Source of the DNA: Tahibacter aquaticus
GTDB lineage: Bacteria; Pseudomonadota; Gammaproteobacteria; Xanthomonadales; Rhodanobacteraceae
Assembly (NCBI RefSeq): GCF_004363655.1
Contig: NZ_SNZH01000003.1
Span: 304,020-368,019, forward strand
Reading direction: 5' to 3'
Length of the DNA: 64,000 nucleotides
Each line of letters begins with the position of its first letter. The first letter of the stretch is position 1. A program made the position numbers and the translations under genes. The notes under the pieces were generated by a model that was not told where the DNA came from, did not search any database, and worked only from the letters and a program-made list of their open reading frames with translations. Shown here piece after piece: positions 10,754 to 20,378 of the stretch.

Positions 10754-10787
10754 CTGCAAGCAGGGAGCGGCCTTCAGGCCGATGCCA

Positions 10788-11729
10788 TTACTGGGTCGGC
10801 GTGACCGGCGCGGTCGGTGCGCCCGGCGTGGTGTTGGCCGTGTTGCGGTTGTCGCCGAAGGTCTGGATGACGCCGCCGGCAAAAGCGCTGAGGCCGCCGG
10901 CATTGTTCGCGATCAGGCTGCGCGACAGGGTGATGACGCCGTTGGAGAAGGCCACCACGGCCGTGCCGTTGTTGTTGCTGGCATCGGAATTGTCGATGAC
11001 CATGACGGCACCGGCACCGGAGGACTGGAAGCCCGACAGATCGTTGTTGCTGGCCGAGCTGTTGCGCACGGTGGCTCTGCCCGGACCGGTCAGCTTCAGG
11101 CCGAAGGTGCTGCGCGTCATCTGCACATTTTCCAGCAGTACGCGGGCGGTGGCGCCATTGGTCGCTGCGACGTTGATTGCACCGCCGTTGGTCGGATCGG
11201 CCGCATTGTGGATCTGCGTATCGGTCACGACCAGGCTCGGCGTAACCACACCGGCTTCGCCGTTGGGGATGAAGTTGATGCCCTTCTGCACGATGCCGTT
11301 GATGACACAGCGTTCGACCGTGAGGCTGCCGCCTTTAAGGAAGCGAATGCCGTCGAGGCCCGAGCCGCCGCCGTCGATGGACAGGCCGCGCAGTACGACT
11401 TTGTCGGTCTGCGCCGCATTGACGATGATGCCGTTGGTGCCGGCGCTGAGGATGCCGCCGATGGCGCCGTCGTTTTCGATGGTGATCGATTTGGTGATGG
11501 TGACGGCGCCGAAGCCGCCCGGGTCCAGCACGCTGATGACGCCGGAAGCGGCGGTCTTGGAAATGGCGCCGGCAAACGTCTTGCACGGTGCCGTGCGGCT
11601 GCAGGGATTGGCATCGTCACCCACGCCGGAAACCCAGGTGCGTGTGGCCTGCGCATAGGCGGCGGCGTTGAACAGAGCGAACAGCAAAACTGCCGCGAAT
11701 ACTTGGCGGATCGAAACTAGCGATTTCAT
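10788..11729 (-). CDS. Secreted right-handed beta-helix protein
   Basis: A 313-residue exported protein with signal peptide ending NAAAYAQ. After a CSRTAPCKTFAGAI segment typical of bacterial parallel beta-helix proteins come repeated short rungs rich in N, G, V and I (for example ITKSITIENDGAIGGIL, LVVTDTQIHNAAD, NSDASNNNGTAVVAF). This is the pattern of pectate-lyase-like or periplasmic copper-binding repeat folds. No catalytic residues of a lyase were identified, so it may be an adhesin or glycan-binding surface protein. The start at 11729 is preferred over an upstream Met because CAGGGG lies 8-12 bp upstream and the signal peptide begins there. The C-terminus is a Pro/Thr-rich tail. Confidence 0.75.
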   Translation of the reverse strand: MKSLVSIRQVFAAVLLFALFNAAAYAQATRTWVSGVGDDANPCSRTAPCKTFAGAISKTAASGVISVLDPGGFGAVTITKSITIENDGAIGGILSAGTNGIIVNAAQTDKVVLRGLSIDGGGSGLDGIRFLKGGSLTVERCVINGIVQKGINFIPNGEAGVVTPSLVVTDTQIHNAADPTNGGAINVAATNGATARVLLENVQMTRSTFGLKLTGPGRATVRNSSASNNDLSGFQSSGAGAVMVIDNSDASNNNGTAVVAFSNGVITLSRSLIANNAGGLSAFAGGVIQTFGDNRNTANTTPGAPTAPVTPTQ

Positions 11730-12053
11730 CGGATACCCCTGTTGGGAAAAATCGACACCGCGACAGGCGCGGACCATTCCTTACGCAGACAGCAAGCGCA
11801 GAAAGGCTGTAGCAACTATTGCAGGCAGCCACGGGACCGGTGGTCGTCGGGCCGCTGGCGGCGGTTTCTCGGTTTACCGGCGCCCGCGGTTGGCGGCTCG
11901 GGTGCGCCCCCCGGCGCGTCCCGGCGCGATTGTATGCCTAGCCGTATGTGTTGGCGTGAGGGTTTTTCACGAGTAAATCTTCAATTGGCCCTGAATTCAC
12001 AACAATGAACGAGGGCGCGGTTTCCGGCCGCTTCGCTGTTGAAATCGCGCCTG
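11730..12053. other. Intergenic region without a recognised gene
   Basis: This 324-bp gap holds the promoter region of the beta-helix gene on its left side. On the right is a short AT-richer stretch (around 11955-12005) just downstream of the GNAT gene. No coding frame with sensible residues and no clear terminator was found. Confidence 0.5.
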
Positions 12054-12533
12054 CTATTTCACCGGCTTGACCATGCGCAGCAGCTCTACGCCATAGCCTT
12101 TGCGCTCATACAGCGCGCGGGCGCGTTCGTTGCCCTGGAATACTGCCAGCGTGACGAAGCGGCAGTGGTGGTCGCGGGCGAAGCGTTCGCTGTAGGCGAG
12201 CAGGGCACTGCCTATGCCCTTGCCGTCCTGGCCGGGGGCGGTGACCAGATCGGAGATATGCAGGTTCTGCGCGCCGGTGAAGAAATCGGTCATCAGCTGC
12301 ACGTGCAGGAAGCCGACCCGTTCGCCGTCGTCGTTTTCGGCCACGAACAGATGCGATCCGGCCGGCTGCTCGCGCAGGTGCCTGGCAATGTCGCGGCGTA
12401 TGCCTTCGGCCGTTTCGCCGCGGCGGCGCCAGCGCGGCAGTTCGAAATCCACGAAACGCTCGACCAGGCCGAGGATGAAATCGTCGTCGCCGGCATCGGC
12501 CAGGCGGATATGGATACCGGCTTGCGCGTCCAT
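12054..12533 (-). CDS. GNAT family N-acetyltransferase
   Basis: A 159-residue GNAT protein. The acetyl-CoA pyrophosphate-binding motif A is LVTAPGQDGKGIGSALLAYSE (Q/RxxGxG/A type), followed by ARALYERKGYGVELLRM, the usual beta5-alpha4-beta6 end. The substrate is unknown. Start: the frame is open upstream, but the GNAT fold begins at IRLADAGDDDF directly after the ATG at 12533, and the upstream residues look non-coding. The Shine-Dalgarno is weak (ATAGG). It lies 138 bp downstream of the acyl-CoA dehydrogenase gene on the same strand, separated by a strong hairpin. Confidence 0.8.
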   Translation of the reverse strand: MDAQAGIHIRLADAGDDDFILGLVERFVDFELPRWRRRGETAEGIRRDIARHLREQPAGSHLFVAENDDGERVGFLHVQLMTDFFTGAQNLHISDLVTAPGQDGKGIGSALLAYSERFARDHHCRFVTLAVFQGNERARALYERKGYGVELLRMVKPVK

Positions 12534-12566
12534 AAACCTATGGGTTCGGCAGGGGCGGGAAGGGTT

Positions 12567-12590
12567 GCGCGGCCGGCGGTCCGGCCGCGC
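12567..12590 (-). terminator. Possible terminator/3'-end hairpin
   Basis: A perfect 10-bp stem GCGCGGCCGG / CCGGCCGCGC with a 4-nt loop lies about 80 bp past the stop of the acyl-CoA dehydrogenase gene. No T-run follows, so intrinsic termination is uncertain. Confidence 0.4.
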
Positions 12591-12671
12591 TGCAAAAGTA
12601 GCGGATGCGATAGCTGTCGCGCCAGTCCTGGCCATGGCGGCATGGCAAACGCCGCCATGGTGCAACACGGC

Positions 12672-14459
12672 TTAGCCGAATAGCGCGTCGGGCATGGCCA
12701 TCAGGCTTTCTGCGCCGGCGCGGATCGCGGCGATATGGCCACGTGTGCGGGGCAACAAGCGCGAATAGTAGAAACGCGCAGTCAGGCGCTTGCTCTGCTT
12801 GAACTCAGCACTGTGGCTGGTCGAGGCATCGGCGGCGGCGACGCTGCGGGCCCAGAAATACGCCAGCGAGATATAGCCTGCATAGAACAGGTAGTCGACC
12901 GCGGCCGAGCCCAGCTCTTCCGCATCGCTCATCGACTTCTTGCCGATTTCCTGGGTCAGGCCTATCCATTCCTGGGTCAGCTCGGCCAGCGGCTTGATGA
13001 ACTCGATCAGCCCGGCATTGGCCTGCTGCTCGTGGCAGAAGGTGCTGATGTCCTCGACGAAGTGGCGCAGGCCAGCGCCCTGCAGCTGCATGATCTTGCG
13101 GCCCAGCAGGTCCAGCGCCTGGATCTGCGTAGTGCCCTCGTAGATGGTGGTGATGCGCGCGTCGCGCATGAACTGCTCCATGCCCCACTCGGCCACATAG
13201 CCGTGGCCGCCGAAAATCTGCATGGCGTTGTAGGTGCATTCCTGCGCGGTCTCGGTCAGCAGGGCCTTGACGATGGGAGTCAGAAAGCCGAGCAGTTCAT
13301 CGGCGCGCTGGCGCTCGGCCGCATCTTCGCTGCGCTCACCGATGTCGACCAGGGTGGCGGCGTAATAGCCCAGCACCCGGCCGCCTTCGGCGAAGGCCTT
13401 CTGTGTCAGCAGCATGCGGCGGATATCCGGATGCACGATGAGCGGGTCGGCCGGCTTGTCCGGGCGCTTGGGGCCGCTGAGCGAACGCATCTGCAGACGG
13501 TCGCGCGCATAGGCCAGCGAGTTCTGGTAAGCGCGCTCGGTCAGCGCCAGGCCCTGATAGCCGACCGCGATGCGCGCGGTATTCATCATGGTGAACATCG
13601 CGTTCAAGCCCTTGTTGGGCTGGCCGATCAGATAGCCCTCGGCGCCGTCGAAATTCATCACGCAGGTCGACGACGCCTTGATGCCCATCTTGTGCTCGAT
13701 GGAGCCGCAGGCCAGTGCATTGCGCTCGCCCACCGTGCCGTCGCGGGCCACCTTGAACTTGGGCACGATGAACAGCGAAATGCCCTTGGTGCCCGCAGGC
13801 GCATCCGGCAGGCGCGCCAGCACCAGATGCACGATGTTGTCGGTGAAGTCGTGCTCGCCCGCGGTGATGAAGATCTTGGTGCCGCTGACACGGAATGTGC
13901 CGTCGGCGTTCGGCTCGGCCTTGGTCTTGAGCAGGCCCAGGTCGGTGCCGCAATGCGGTTCGGTCAGGCACATGGTGCCGGTCCACTTGCCCGATACGAT
14001 GGGCTTGAGGAACACCTCGCGCTGCCATTCCTCGCCGTGCTGCTTGAGCGCTTCTGACGCGCCGTGGGACAGCAGCGGGTAGTTGCCCCAGGACAGGTTG
14101 GCCGAGTCGATCATTTCCTTGACCACGGCGCCGATCGCTTCCGGCATATGCTGGCCGCCGTACTGTTCCGGTGCATTCAGCGCGGCCCAGCCGCCGTCGC
14201 AGAACTGCGCATAGGCTTCCTTGAAGCCCTTGGGCGTCGTCACTACGCCATCGGCGAAGTGGCAGCCTTCCTGGTCGCCGCTCTGGTTCAACGGCGCCAG
14301 CACCTGCTCGTTGAAGCGCGCGGCCTCGTCCAGCACGGCATCGACCACATCGCGCGTCGTCGCCTCGCCGCCGGGCAGGCGGGCGAACAGGGCTTCGGCG
14401 CCGAGCACGTCATACAGCACGAAGCGCATATCGGTCAGCGGGGCGGCGTACTTGCTCAT
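12672..14459 (-). CDS. Acyl-CoA dehydrogenase (long form with C-terminal extension)
   Basis: FAD enzyme of 595 residues. It carries out the first, alpha-beta dehydrogenation step of beta-oxidation. Marks: LTEPHCGTDLGLLKTKA and KIFITAGEHD in the middle beta domain, LNAMFTMMNTARIAVGYQGLALTERAYQ, and the C-terminal RDARITTIYEGTTQIQALDLLGRKI. It is longer than the ~380-residue short-chain enzymes and has the extra acetyl-CoA-dehydrogenase-like C-terminal domain of the 590-600-residue class. The start at 14459 is fixed by the family N-terminus SKYAAPLTDMRFVLYDV. It follows the lipoprotein gene by 16 bp, so the two form an operon. Confidence 0.93.
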   Translation of the reverse strand: MSKYAAPLTDMRFVLYDVLGAEALFARLPGGEATTRDVVDAVLDEAARFNEQVLAPLNQSGDQEGCHFADGVVTTPKGFKEAYAQFCDGGWAALNAPEQYGGQHMPEAIGAVVKEMIDSANLSWGNYPLLSHGASEALKQHGEEWQREVFLKPIVSGKWTGTMCLTEPHCGTDLGLLKTKAEPNADGTFRVSGTKIFITAGEHDFTDNIVHLVLARLPDAPAGTKGISLFIVPKFKVARDGTVGERNALACGSIEHKMGIKASSTCVMNFDGAEGYLIGQPNKGLNAMFTMMNTARIAVGYQGLALTERAYQNSLAYARDRLQMRSLSGPKRPDKPADPLIVHPDIRRMLLTQKAFAEGGRVLGYYAATLVDIGERSEDAAERQRADELLGFLTPIVKALLTETAQECTYNAMQIFGGHGYVAEWGMEQFMRDARITTIYEGTTQIQALDLLGRKIMQLQGAGLRHFVEDISTFCHEQQANAGLIEFIKPLAELTQEWIGLTQEIGKKSMSDAEELGSAAVDYLFYAGYISLAYFWARSVAAADASTSHSAEFKQSKRLTARFYYSRLLPRTRGHIAAIRAGAESLMAMPDALFG

Positions 14460-14475
14460 GATTCTGCCTTTGTTC

Positions 14476-14949
14476 TCAACGATAAGTGTCGGCTCGGCCC
14501 GGCACCGGCGACAGCCGGCTGGACTGAGTAACGGGGAATTTGTTCTTGGGCTCGCTGGTGGTGACGCCACCACGCAACTGATAGCCGAAACTGCCGCTGC
14601 GTACCGTCTCGGCCAGGCGCGTGGCCGCTTCGCGGCTGGGCGTAATGCTGAGGCTGACAAGGTCGGCCGACTGGCCCGGAATCTCCAGCGCCGGCTTCAC
14701 ATAGATGCTGCCTGCATTGGCGCCTTCGATCTCCAGGCTGGCCTCGACCGTGTCGAACACCGTCGGCACGGTGCTGAAATTCTGGATGCGCAGCTCGATC
14801 TGCCAGCGCCCGTCGGGCTGCACGGCCAGTTGCTGGATGGTCACCGCCGGTGGATTGATGCGCCGCACCGGTTTGCCGCTGCCGCAGGCTGCCAGCAGGG
14901 ACAGGATCAGGAAAACGAGGAAGGCGCGGATCGGGAACGACAGCTTCAT
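14476..14949 (-). CDS. Small lipoprotein in operon with acyl-CoA dehydrogenase
   Basis: A 157-residue predicted lipoprotein. The signal sequence MKLSFPIRAFLVFLILS is followed by lipobox LAAC-G. The mature part (VTIQQLAVQPDGRWQIELRI, QNFSTVPTVFDTVEASLEI) has the beta-sandwich pattern of LEA-type-2/WHy-like lipoproteins, a tentative match. It is translated just upstream of the acyl-CoA dehydrogenase, with a good GAGG ribosome site. Its role in fatty-acid metabolism is not known; the pairing could reflect import or envelope handling of lipids. Confidence 0.7.
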   Translation of the reverse strand: MKLSFPIRAFLVFLILSLLAACGSGKPVRRINPPAVTIQQLAVQPDGRWQIELRIQNFSTVPTVFDTVEASLEIEGANAGSIYVKPALEIPGQSADLVSLSITPSREAATRLAETVRSGSFGYQLRGGVTTSEPKNKFPVTQSSRLSPVPGRADTYR

Positions 14950-14958
14950 CGGTAGACC

Positions 14959-14974
14959 TCAAACGATTGTTTGA
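14959..14974. promoter_or_regulatory. PsrA-like operator upstream of lipoprotein/acyl-CoA dehydrogenase operon
   Basis: The palindrome TCAAAC-GATT-GTTTGA lies 10 bp before the lipoprotein start codon. Its core CAAAC-N4-GTTTG fits the published form of PsrA (TetR-family, long-chain acyl-responsive) boxes, (G/C)AAAC-N2-4-GTTT(G/C). A fatty-acid repressor acting on an acyl-CoA dehydrogenase operon is biologically coherent. The match was made by eye. Confidence 0.6.
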
Positions 14975-15009
14975 ATGTTAGCGTGGGGCCGGTGGCCGGA
15001 GCAAAGGGC

Positions 15010-15034
15010 CTGTGGCTGGGACCATAGTTTGGCC
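15010..15034. repeat. Left arm of a 25-bp repeat pair bracketing the sugar locus
   Basis: This arm begins CTGTGGCTGGGACCATAG. The reverse complement occurs at 24619-24643 with a single mismatch. It lies in the 324-bp gap between the ROK gene and the lipoprotein gene, about 240 bp beyond the 3' end of the sugar operon. The rest of the gap holds a GGCC-rich palindrome just right of the arm, and no gene. Confidence 0.8.
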
Positions 15035-15273
15035 GAAATGGCCAGCCTTTGATCCTGGCTGGAGCTGCTATTCGGACTGGGCTACGGCAGTTGCATCGCG
15101 CTGGCCGTCGTGTTTTTCCATCTGCGGATGGCTCGGGCTTTCGGCGGGATGCGGGTGTCCTGATCCACGTCGGTCGGCGTGATGCGGGCGCCCTGGTCCG
15201 CCGTGCTGGCACACATCGGCTCCGGCGCGCCCGATCGAGGCACGCCTGAGTGATCGACGGAGCGGGCACGCCG

Positions 15274-16197
15274 TCAGCCGGCGGTCGGTCTCGGTTCGCC
15301 AGCAAGCGCGAGCGCACCGCCAATCAGCGCATGCGCATCATCGGCCGGAGCGAGTCGGATCATCGCGTCCCAATCCTGACCCTGCTGCCAGCCCTGCCCG
15401 GGAAGGCGCCGGACGATCGCCGCGCGCAGCGGTTCACCCAGCCCTTCGGCCAGGCCGCCGGCGAACAGGAAGGTTTCCAGGCCGAGTGTGTAGTGGATCA
15501 TGGCGACCGCTCGCGCCAGCGGCTCGGCGAAGGCATCGAGTTCAACCGCTGCGCCTTCGCCTGCGGCGGCGTGTTCGGCCTGGCGCTGCCAGGCGCGACC
15601 GGACGCCAGTGCCCCCAGATGACCGCGACCGCCACAGTCGCACATCGGTGCGTCGGCTGACGCATCGAAGACCATGTGGGTCAGTTCGCCGCCGCGGCCG
15701 TGCGGGCCCACCTGGGGCTGGCCATTGATGAACACTTTGAGGCCGACGCCGCTTCCGAGCGTGAACAGGGCGAAATCGGGATGCTCGGCGACGAAACGGA
15801 AACCGGCTGCGCTCACGTCGTTGTAGATGCGCACCGGCATGCCGGGCAGGCGCTCGGCGAGCAGACGGTCGAGCGCCAGTGGGCACAGGCTCGCGCCTTC
15901 GCTGCCCCACAGGGTCGGCAGGGCGGCGACGCGCCCTTGTGCATCGAGCGGACCGGGAAAAGCCGCGGCCACGGCATCGGCCTGCGCACGCTGACGGGCC
16001 TGGTCGGCGAATGTCACCATGAAGTCGATCACGTCGGCGAGCCGCTCCTGCGCGGTGACCTCCGGGGCGAGCAGGTGGCTTGGTGTCGGCCGGCGGTGCT
16101 GCTCGAGCACTTCCGCACGGCGGCCATCGACGGCGACAACGGCCGCGCGCATGTTGGTGCCGCCGATGTCGAAACTGGCGATGACCCGGGTCGCCAC
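15274..16197 (-). CDS. ROK family sugar kinase
   Basis: A 307-residue ROK protein, probably phosphorylating the glucose released by the neighbouring glucosidase. The ATP-binding DxGGT motif is SFDIGGTNMRAAVV at the N-terminus. YNDVSAAGFRF corresponds to the catalytic Asp region, FTLGSGVGLKVFINGQ to the second phosphate loop, and MCDCGGRGHLGALASG to the zinc-binding loop. That loop has His where many ROK kinases have the third Cys, and the preceding GH is TH. There is no N-terminal HTH, so it is a kinase rather than a repressor. The start is a GTG at 16197, four bases after the LacI stop, implying translational coupling. Last gene of the minus-strand sugar operon. Confidence 0.85.
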   Translation of the reverse strand: MATRVIASFDIGGTNMRAAVVAVDGRRAEVLEQHRRPTPSHLLAPEVTAQERLADVIDFMVTFADQARQRAQADAVAAAFPGPLDAQGRVAALPTLWGSEGASLCPLALDRLLAERLPGMPVRIYNDVSAAGFRFVAEHPDFALFTLGSGVGLKVFINGQPQVGPHGRGGELTHMVFDASADAPMCDCGGRGHLGALASGRAWQRQAEHAAAGEGAAVELDAFAEPLARAVAMIHYTLGLETFLFAGGLAEGLGEPLRAAIVRRLPGQGWQQGQDWDAMIRLAPADDAHALIGGALALAGEPRPTAG

Positions 16198-16201
16198 GGG
16201 C

Positions 16202-17227
16202 TCAGGCTTTGCCAGACGGCGGCGGTGCGATCGATTCGCGCAGCACGAGCCGGGCCGGATGCATGCTCGGATGTTGCTCGGCCTCGCCGGAACGCAACTG
16301 CTCGAGCAGGATGCTGGTCGCGGTCTTGGCCATGTCGCGGATCGGCTGCTGGATCGTGCTGATCGACGGCCAGACCTGGCGCGAAATCGGCGCATCGTCG
16401 AAGCCGACCACGGACAGCTGTTCGGGGATGCGCAGACCGTGGACGAGCGCCGTCTTGATCACGCCACCGGCCATCTCGTCATTGGCGGCGAAAATTGCAG
16501 TTGGCGGCGACGCCAGTTGCAACAACTGGCGGGCGCCTTCCTCACCGGCATGAAAGCGGTTGTCGCCGACGACCACCAGCTCGCCCTGGAAGGGAATGCC
16601 ATTCGCGCGCAGGGCCTTGCGATAGCCCTCGAAACGCAGGCCGACTGCGCGGTGATCGGGATGGCCGGTGATGAAGCCGATGCGGCGGTGGCCGAGGCCG
16701 ATCAGCACTTCGGCCAGATCGAACGAGGCGTCGAGATCGTTCGTCTCGACAAACGGATGCGCGGCCTTGTCGATGGTCGGTGCGATCCGGACCAGCGGAA
16801 TGCCGGCGTCCTTGAGCAGTGCGATCGCCTCCATGTGATCGGAGATCGGCGGCGACAGCAGCACGCCATCGATACGCCGGTCGAGAATCAGATCGGAGAT
16901 CTCATTGGCCAGGTCGCCGTCGCGGAACTCGCCCGGGTGGATCACCAGCTCGTAGCCGTGCGGCCGGCACATCTCGAGCACGCCTTCCTGGATGTCGAGC
17001 ACGTAGTGCGCACCGGGCTTGCCGTAGATCAGGCCGAGCATGAAGGAGCGATTGCCGGCGAGGCCGCGCGCTGACAGTCGCGGCCGGTAGTTGAGTTCGG
17101 CGATGGCCGCCTCGACGCGCTCGCGCGTCGGTTGCCTGACGTTGGGTTCGCGATTGACGACGCGCGAGACGGTCTTGATCGACACGCCCGCCCTGGCCGC
17201 CACATCGTCGATGATCGCCTTGCTCAT
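16202..17227 (-). CDS. LacI-family transcriptional regulator
   Basis: A 341-residue repressor. The N-terminal HTH (IIDDVAARAGVSIKTVSRVVN, residues about 4-24) and the hinge LSARGLAGNRSFMLGLIY are classic LacI. The C-terminal periplasmic-binding-like domain includes DGVLLSPPISD, LGHRRIGFITG, AIFAANDEMAGGVI and LSVVGFDDAPISRQVWPSISTI. It sits inside the sugar operon between the transporter and the kinase. The likely targets are the three palindromes upstream of the TonB receptor. The start at 17227 is the first Met before the HTH; upstream frame residues are non-coding. Confidence 0.93.
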   Translation of the reverse strand: MSKAIIDDVAARAGVSIKTVSRVVNREPNVRQPTRERVEAAIAELNYRPRLSARGLAGNRSFMLGLIYGKPGAHYVLDIQEGVLEMCRPHGYELVIHPGEFRDGDLANEISDLILDRRIDGVLLSPPISDHMEAIALLKDAGIPLVRIAPTIDKAAHPFVETNDLDASFDLAEVLIGLGHRRIGFITGHPDHRAVGLRFEGYRKALRANGIPFQGELVVVGDNRFHAGEEGARQLLQLASPPTAIFAANDEMAGGVIKTALVHGLRIPEQLSVVGFDDAPISRQVWPSISTIQQPIRDMAKTATSILLEQLRSGEAEQHPSMHPARLVLRESIAPPPSGKA

Positions 17228-17309
17228 CGGTTCGGACTCCACGCCGAAGCGCTCCGTTTGCACCGATTGTATAGGCAAGCTGCAGATTGGGCCGGCGTGG
17301 CGCGATCGG

Positions 17310-18695
17310 TCATGGAGCCGGTCGCACTGGCGTGCGTGCGGCGACTTCGGCGACCAGCCGCGCATGCGTGCCGGCGTCAAGCCGGTAGAACAGCATGACC
17401 GCACACGAGGCGAGCATGCCGAACATCGGGAACAGCGTGAACATGACCTTGAGGCCCTCGACCGTTGACGGCGTCTGTTCCTGGTTCGGCACATAGCCGA
17501 TCCAGACCAGATAGAGGCCGACGAAAGCGGAGGAAAGGCCGAGCGCTGACTTCTGGATCAGGGTTACCAGGCCGAATACAAACCCCTCGACGCGCACGCC
17601 GGACCGCCACTCGCCGTATTCGACGGTGTCCGGCACGATCGACCAGAAGTTGACGGCGATCGCGGCCGAGCCGAACGCGGTCATCGCGACCAGCACGAAC
17701 ACCGTGGTCGGATCGGGTCTGTCGAACAAATTCAGCACGCCGAGCGCCGCCGTTGCGATGAGCAGGCCGATGATCCACGCCGCCCGCTTGCCGATATAGC
17801 GGCTGATCAAGGTCCACGGCAGGATCGCCAGCATCTGCACGAACGGGATCATGCTGGCGAGGTCGCCGGTCATGGTCGGCTCGCCGCGCATGTAGTACTG
17901 CACGAAGTACGGCAGGCTCGCGCTGGTGACCGTGCTGGCGAAGCCGAACAGGGCGATCGCCGCGGCCGCCTGCAGGAAAGGCGTATTCCTGGCCAGCATG
18001 CGCAGCAATTCGCTCAGCGGCGGATGAGCTTGCTGCTCGGCGACCGGTTCGAGGCGTTCCTCGGTCAACCCGTAGCTGGCGAAAATGACCAGTGTCGCCA
18101 ACGACGAGAGGATTGCCGCCGACCAGAAATAGGCCGAGTCCGGATTGCTGACACCGAGCCAGGCCACCAGTCGCGGAGTCGCATAGCCGACCACGGCCGA
18201 GCCGCTGAAGGCGAACAGCATGCGCGCGCCAGCCAGCCAGTTGCGCTCCATCGAATCGCGTGTCATCGACGCCATCATGGCGCCGTAGGGGATGTTGACG
18301 GCGGCGTAGACCGTGCGGAACAACAGCTGGGTGACCAGCGCATACACGATCAGCGCGGTATCGTGGAACGGCACCGGCAGGAACACGAGGCTGAAAGTCA
18401 CGGCCAGCGGAATCGCGCCGAACAGCATGTACGGGCGATAGCGTCCGAAGCGCGTGCGCGTCTTGTTGGCGACGATGCCGATCAGCGGATCGACCAGGCC
18501 GTCCCAGATCAGGCAGATCATGACGATGATACCGGCCGCGCCGCTGTCGAGGCCGAGCACGTCGGTGTAGTACTTGAGCAGGAAGACCTGCAGCGGCAGC
18601 CAGTAGAAATTGAAGGCGAAATCGCCCAGCCCATAGCCGAGATAGCGTCGCGTCGGCAGCCGCTGCGGGCGTGCCGCGAGAGGGATGGCGTTCAT
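17310..18695 (-). CDS. GPH-family (MelB-like) sugar:cation symporter
   Basis: A 461-residue inner-membrane carrier of the glycoside-pentoside-hexuronide family with about twelve helices. Diagnostic pieces are the N-terminal YGLGDFAFNFYW, the cation-site segment LIWDGLVDPLIGIVANKTRTRFGRYRPYMLFGAIP, and RTVYAAVNIPYGAMMASMT. It probably imports di- or oligosaccharides from the periplasm for the adjacent GH1 enzyme. It lies 82 bp upstream of lacI and 102 bp downstream of the GH1 gene in one transcription direction. Confidence 0.92.
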   Translation of the reverse strand: MNAIPLAARPQRLPTRRYLGYGLGDFAFNFYWLPLQVFLLKYYTDVLGLDSGAAGIIVMICLIWDGLVDPLIGIVANKTRTRFGRYRPYMLFGAIPLAVTFSLVFLPVPFHDTALIVYALVTQLLFRTVYAAVNIPYGAMMASMTRDSMERNWLAGARMLFAFSGSAVVGYATPRLVAWLGVSNPDSAYFWSAAILSSLATLVIFASYGLTEERLEPVAEQQAHPPLSELLRMLARNTPFLQAAAAIALFGFASTVTSASLPYFVQYYMRGEPTMTGDLASMIPFVQMLAILPWTLISRYIGKRAAWIIGLLIATAALGVLNLFDRPDPTTVFVLVAMTAFGSAAIAVNFWSIVPDTVEYGEWRSGVRVEGFVFGLVTLIQKSALGLSSAFVGLYLVWIGYVPNQEQTPSTVEGLKVMFTLFPMFGMLASCAVMLFYRLDAGTHARLVAEVAARTPVRPAP

Positions 18696-18797
18696 GGTTT
18701 CGGATTCACTCCGGCTGGGGACGACGGGGCGGCGCGACAGCGCAGCGCGCCCTGCCTGTTGCGCGATGCACGCGACCGGCTTTCGGCGAGGCGCAGG

Positions 18798-20378
<1,581 letters not shown>

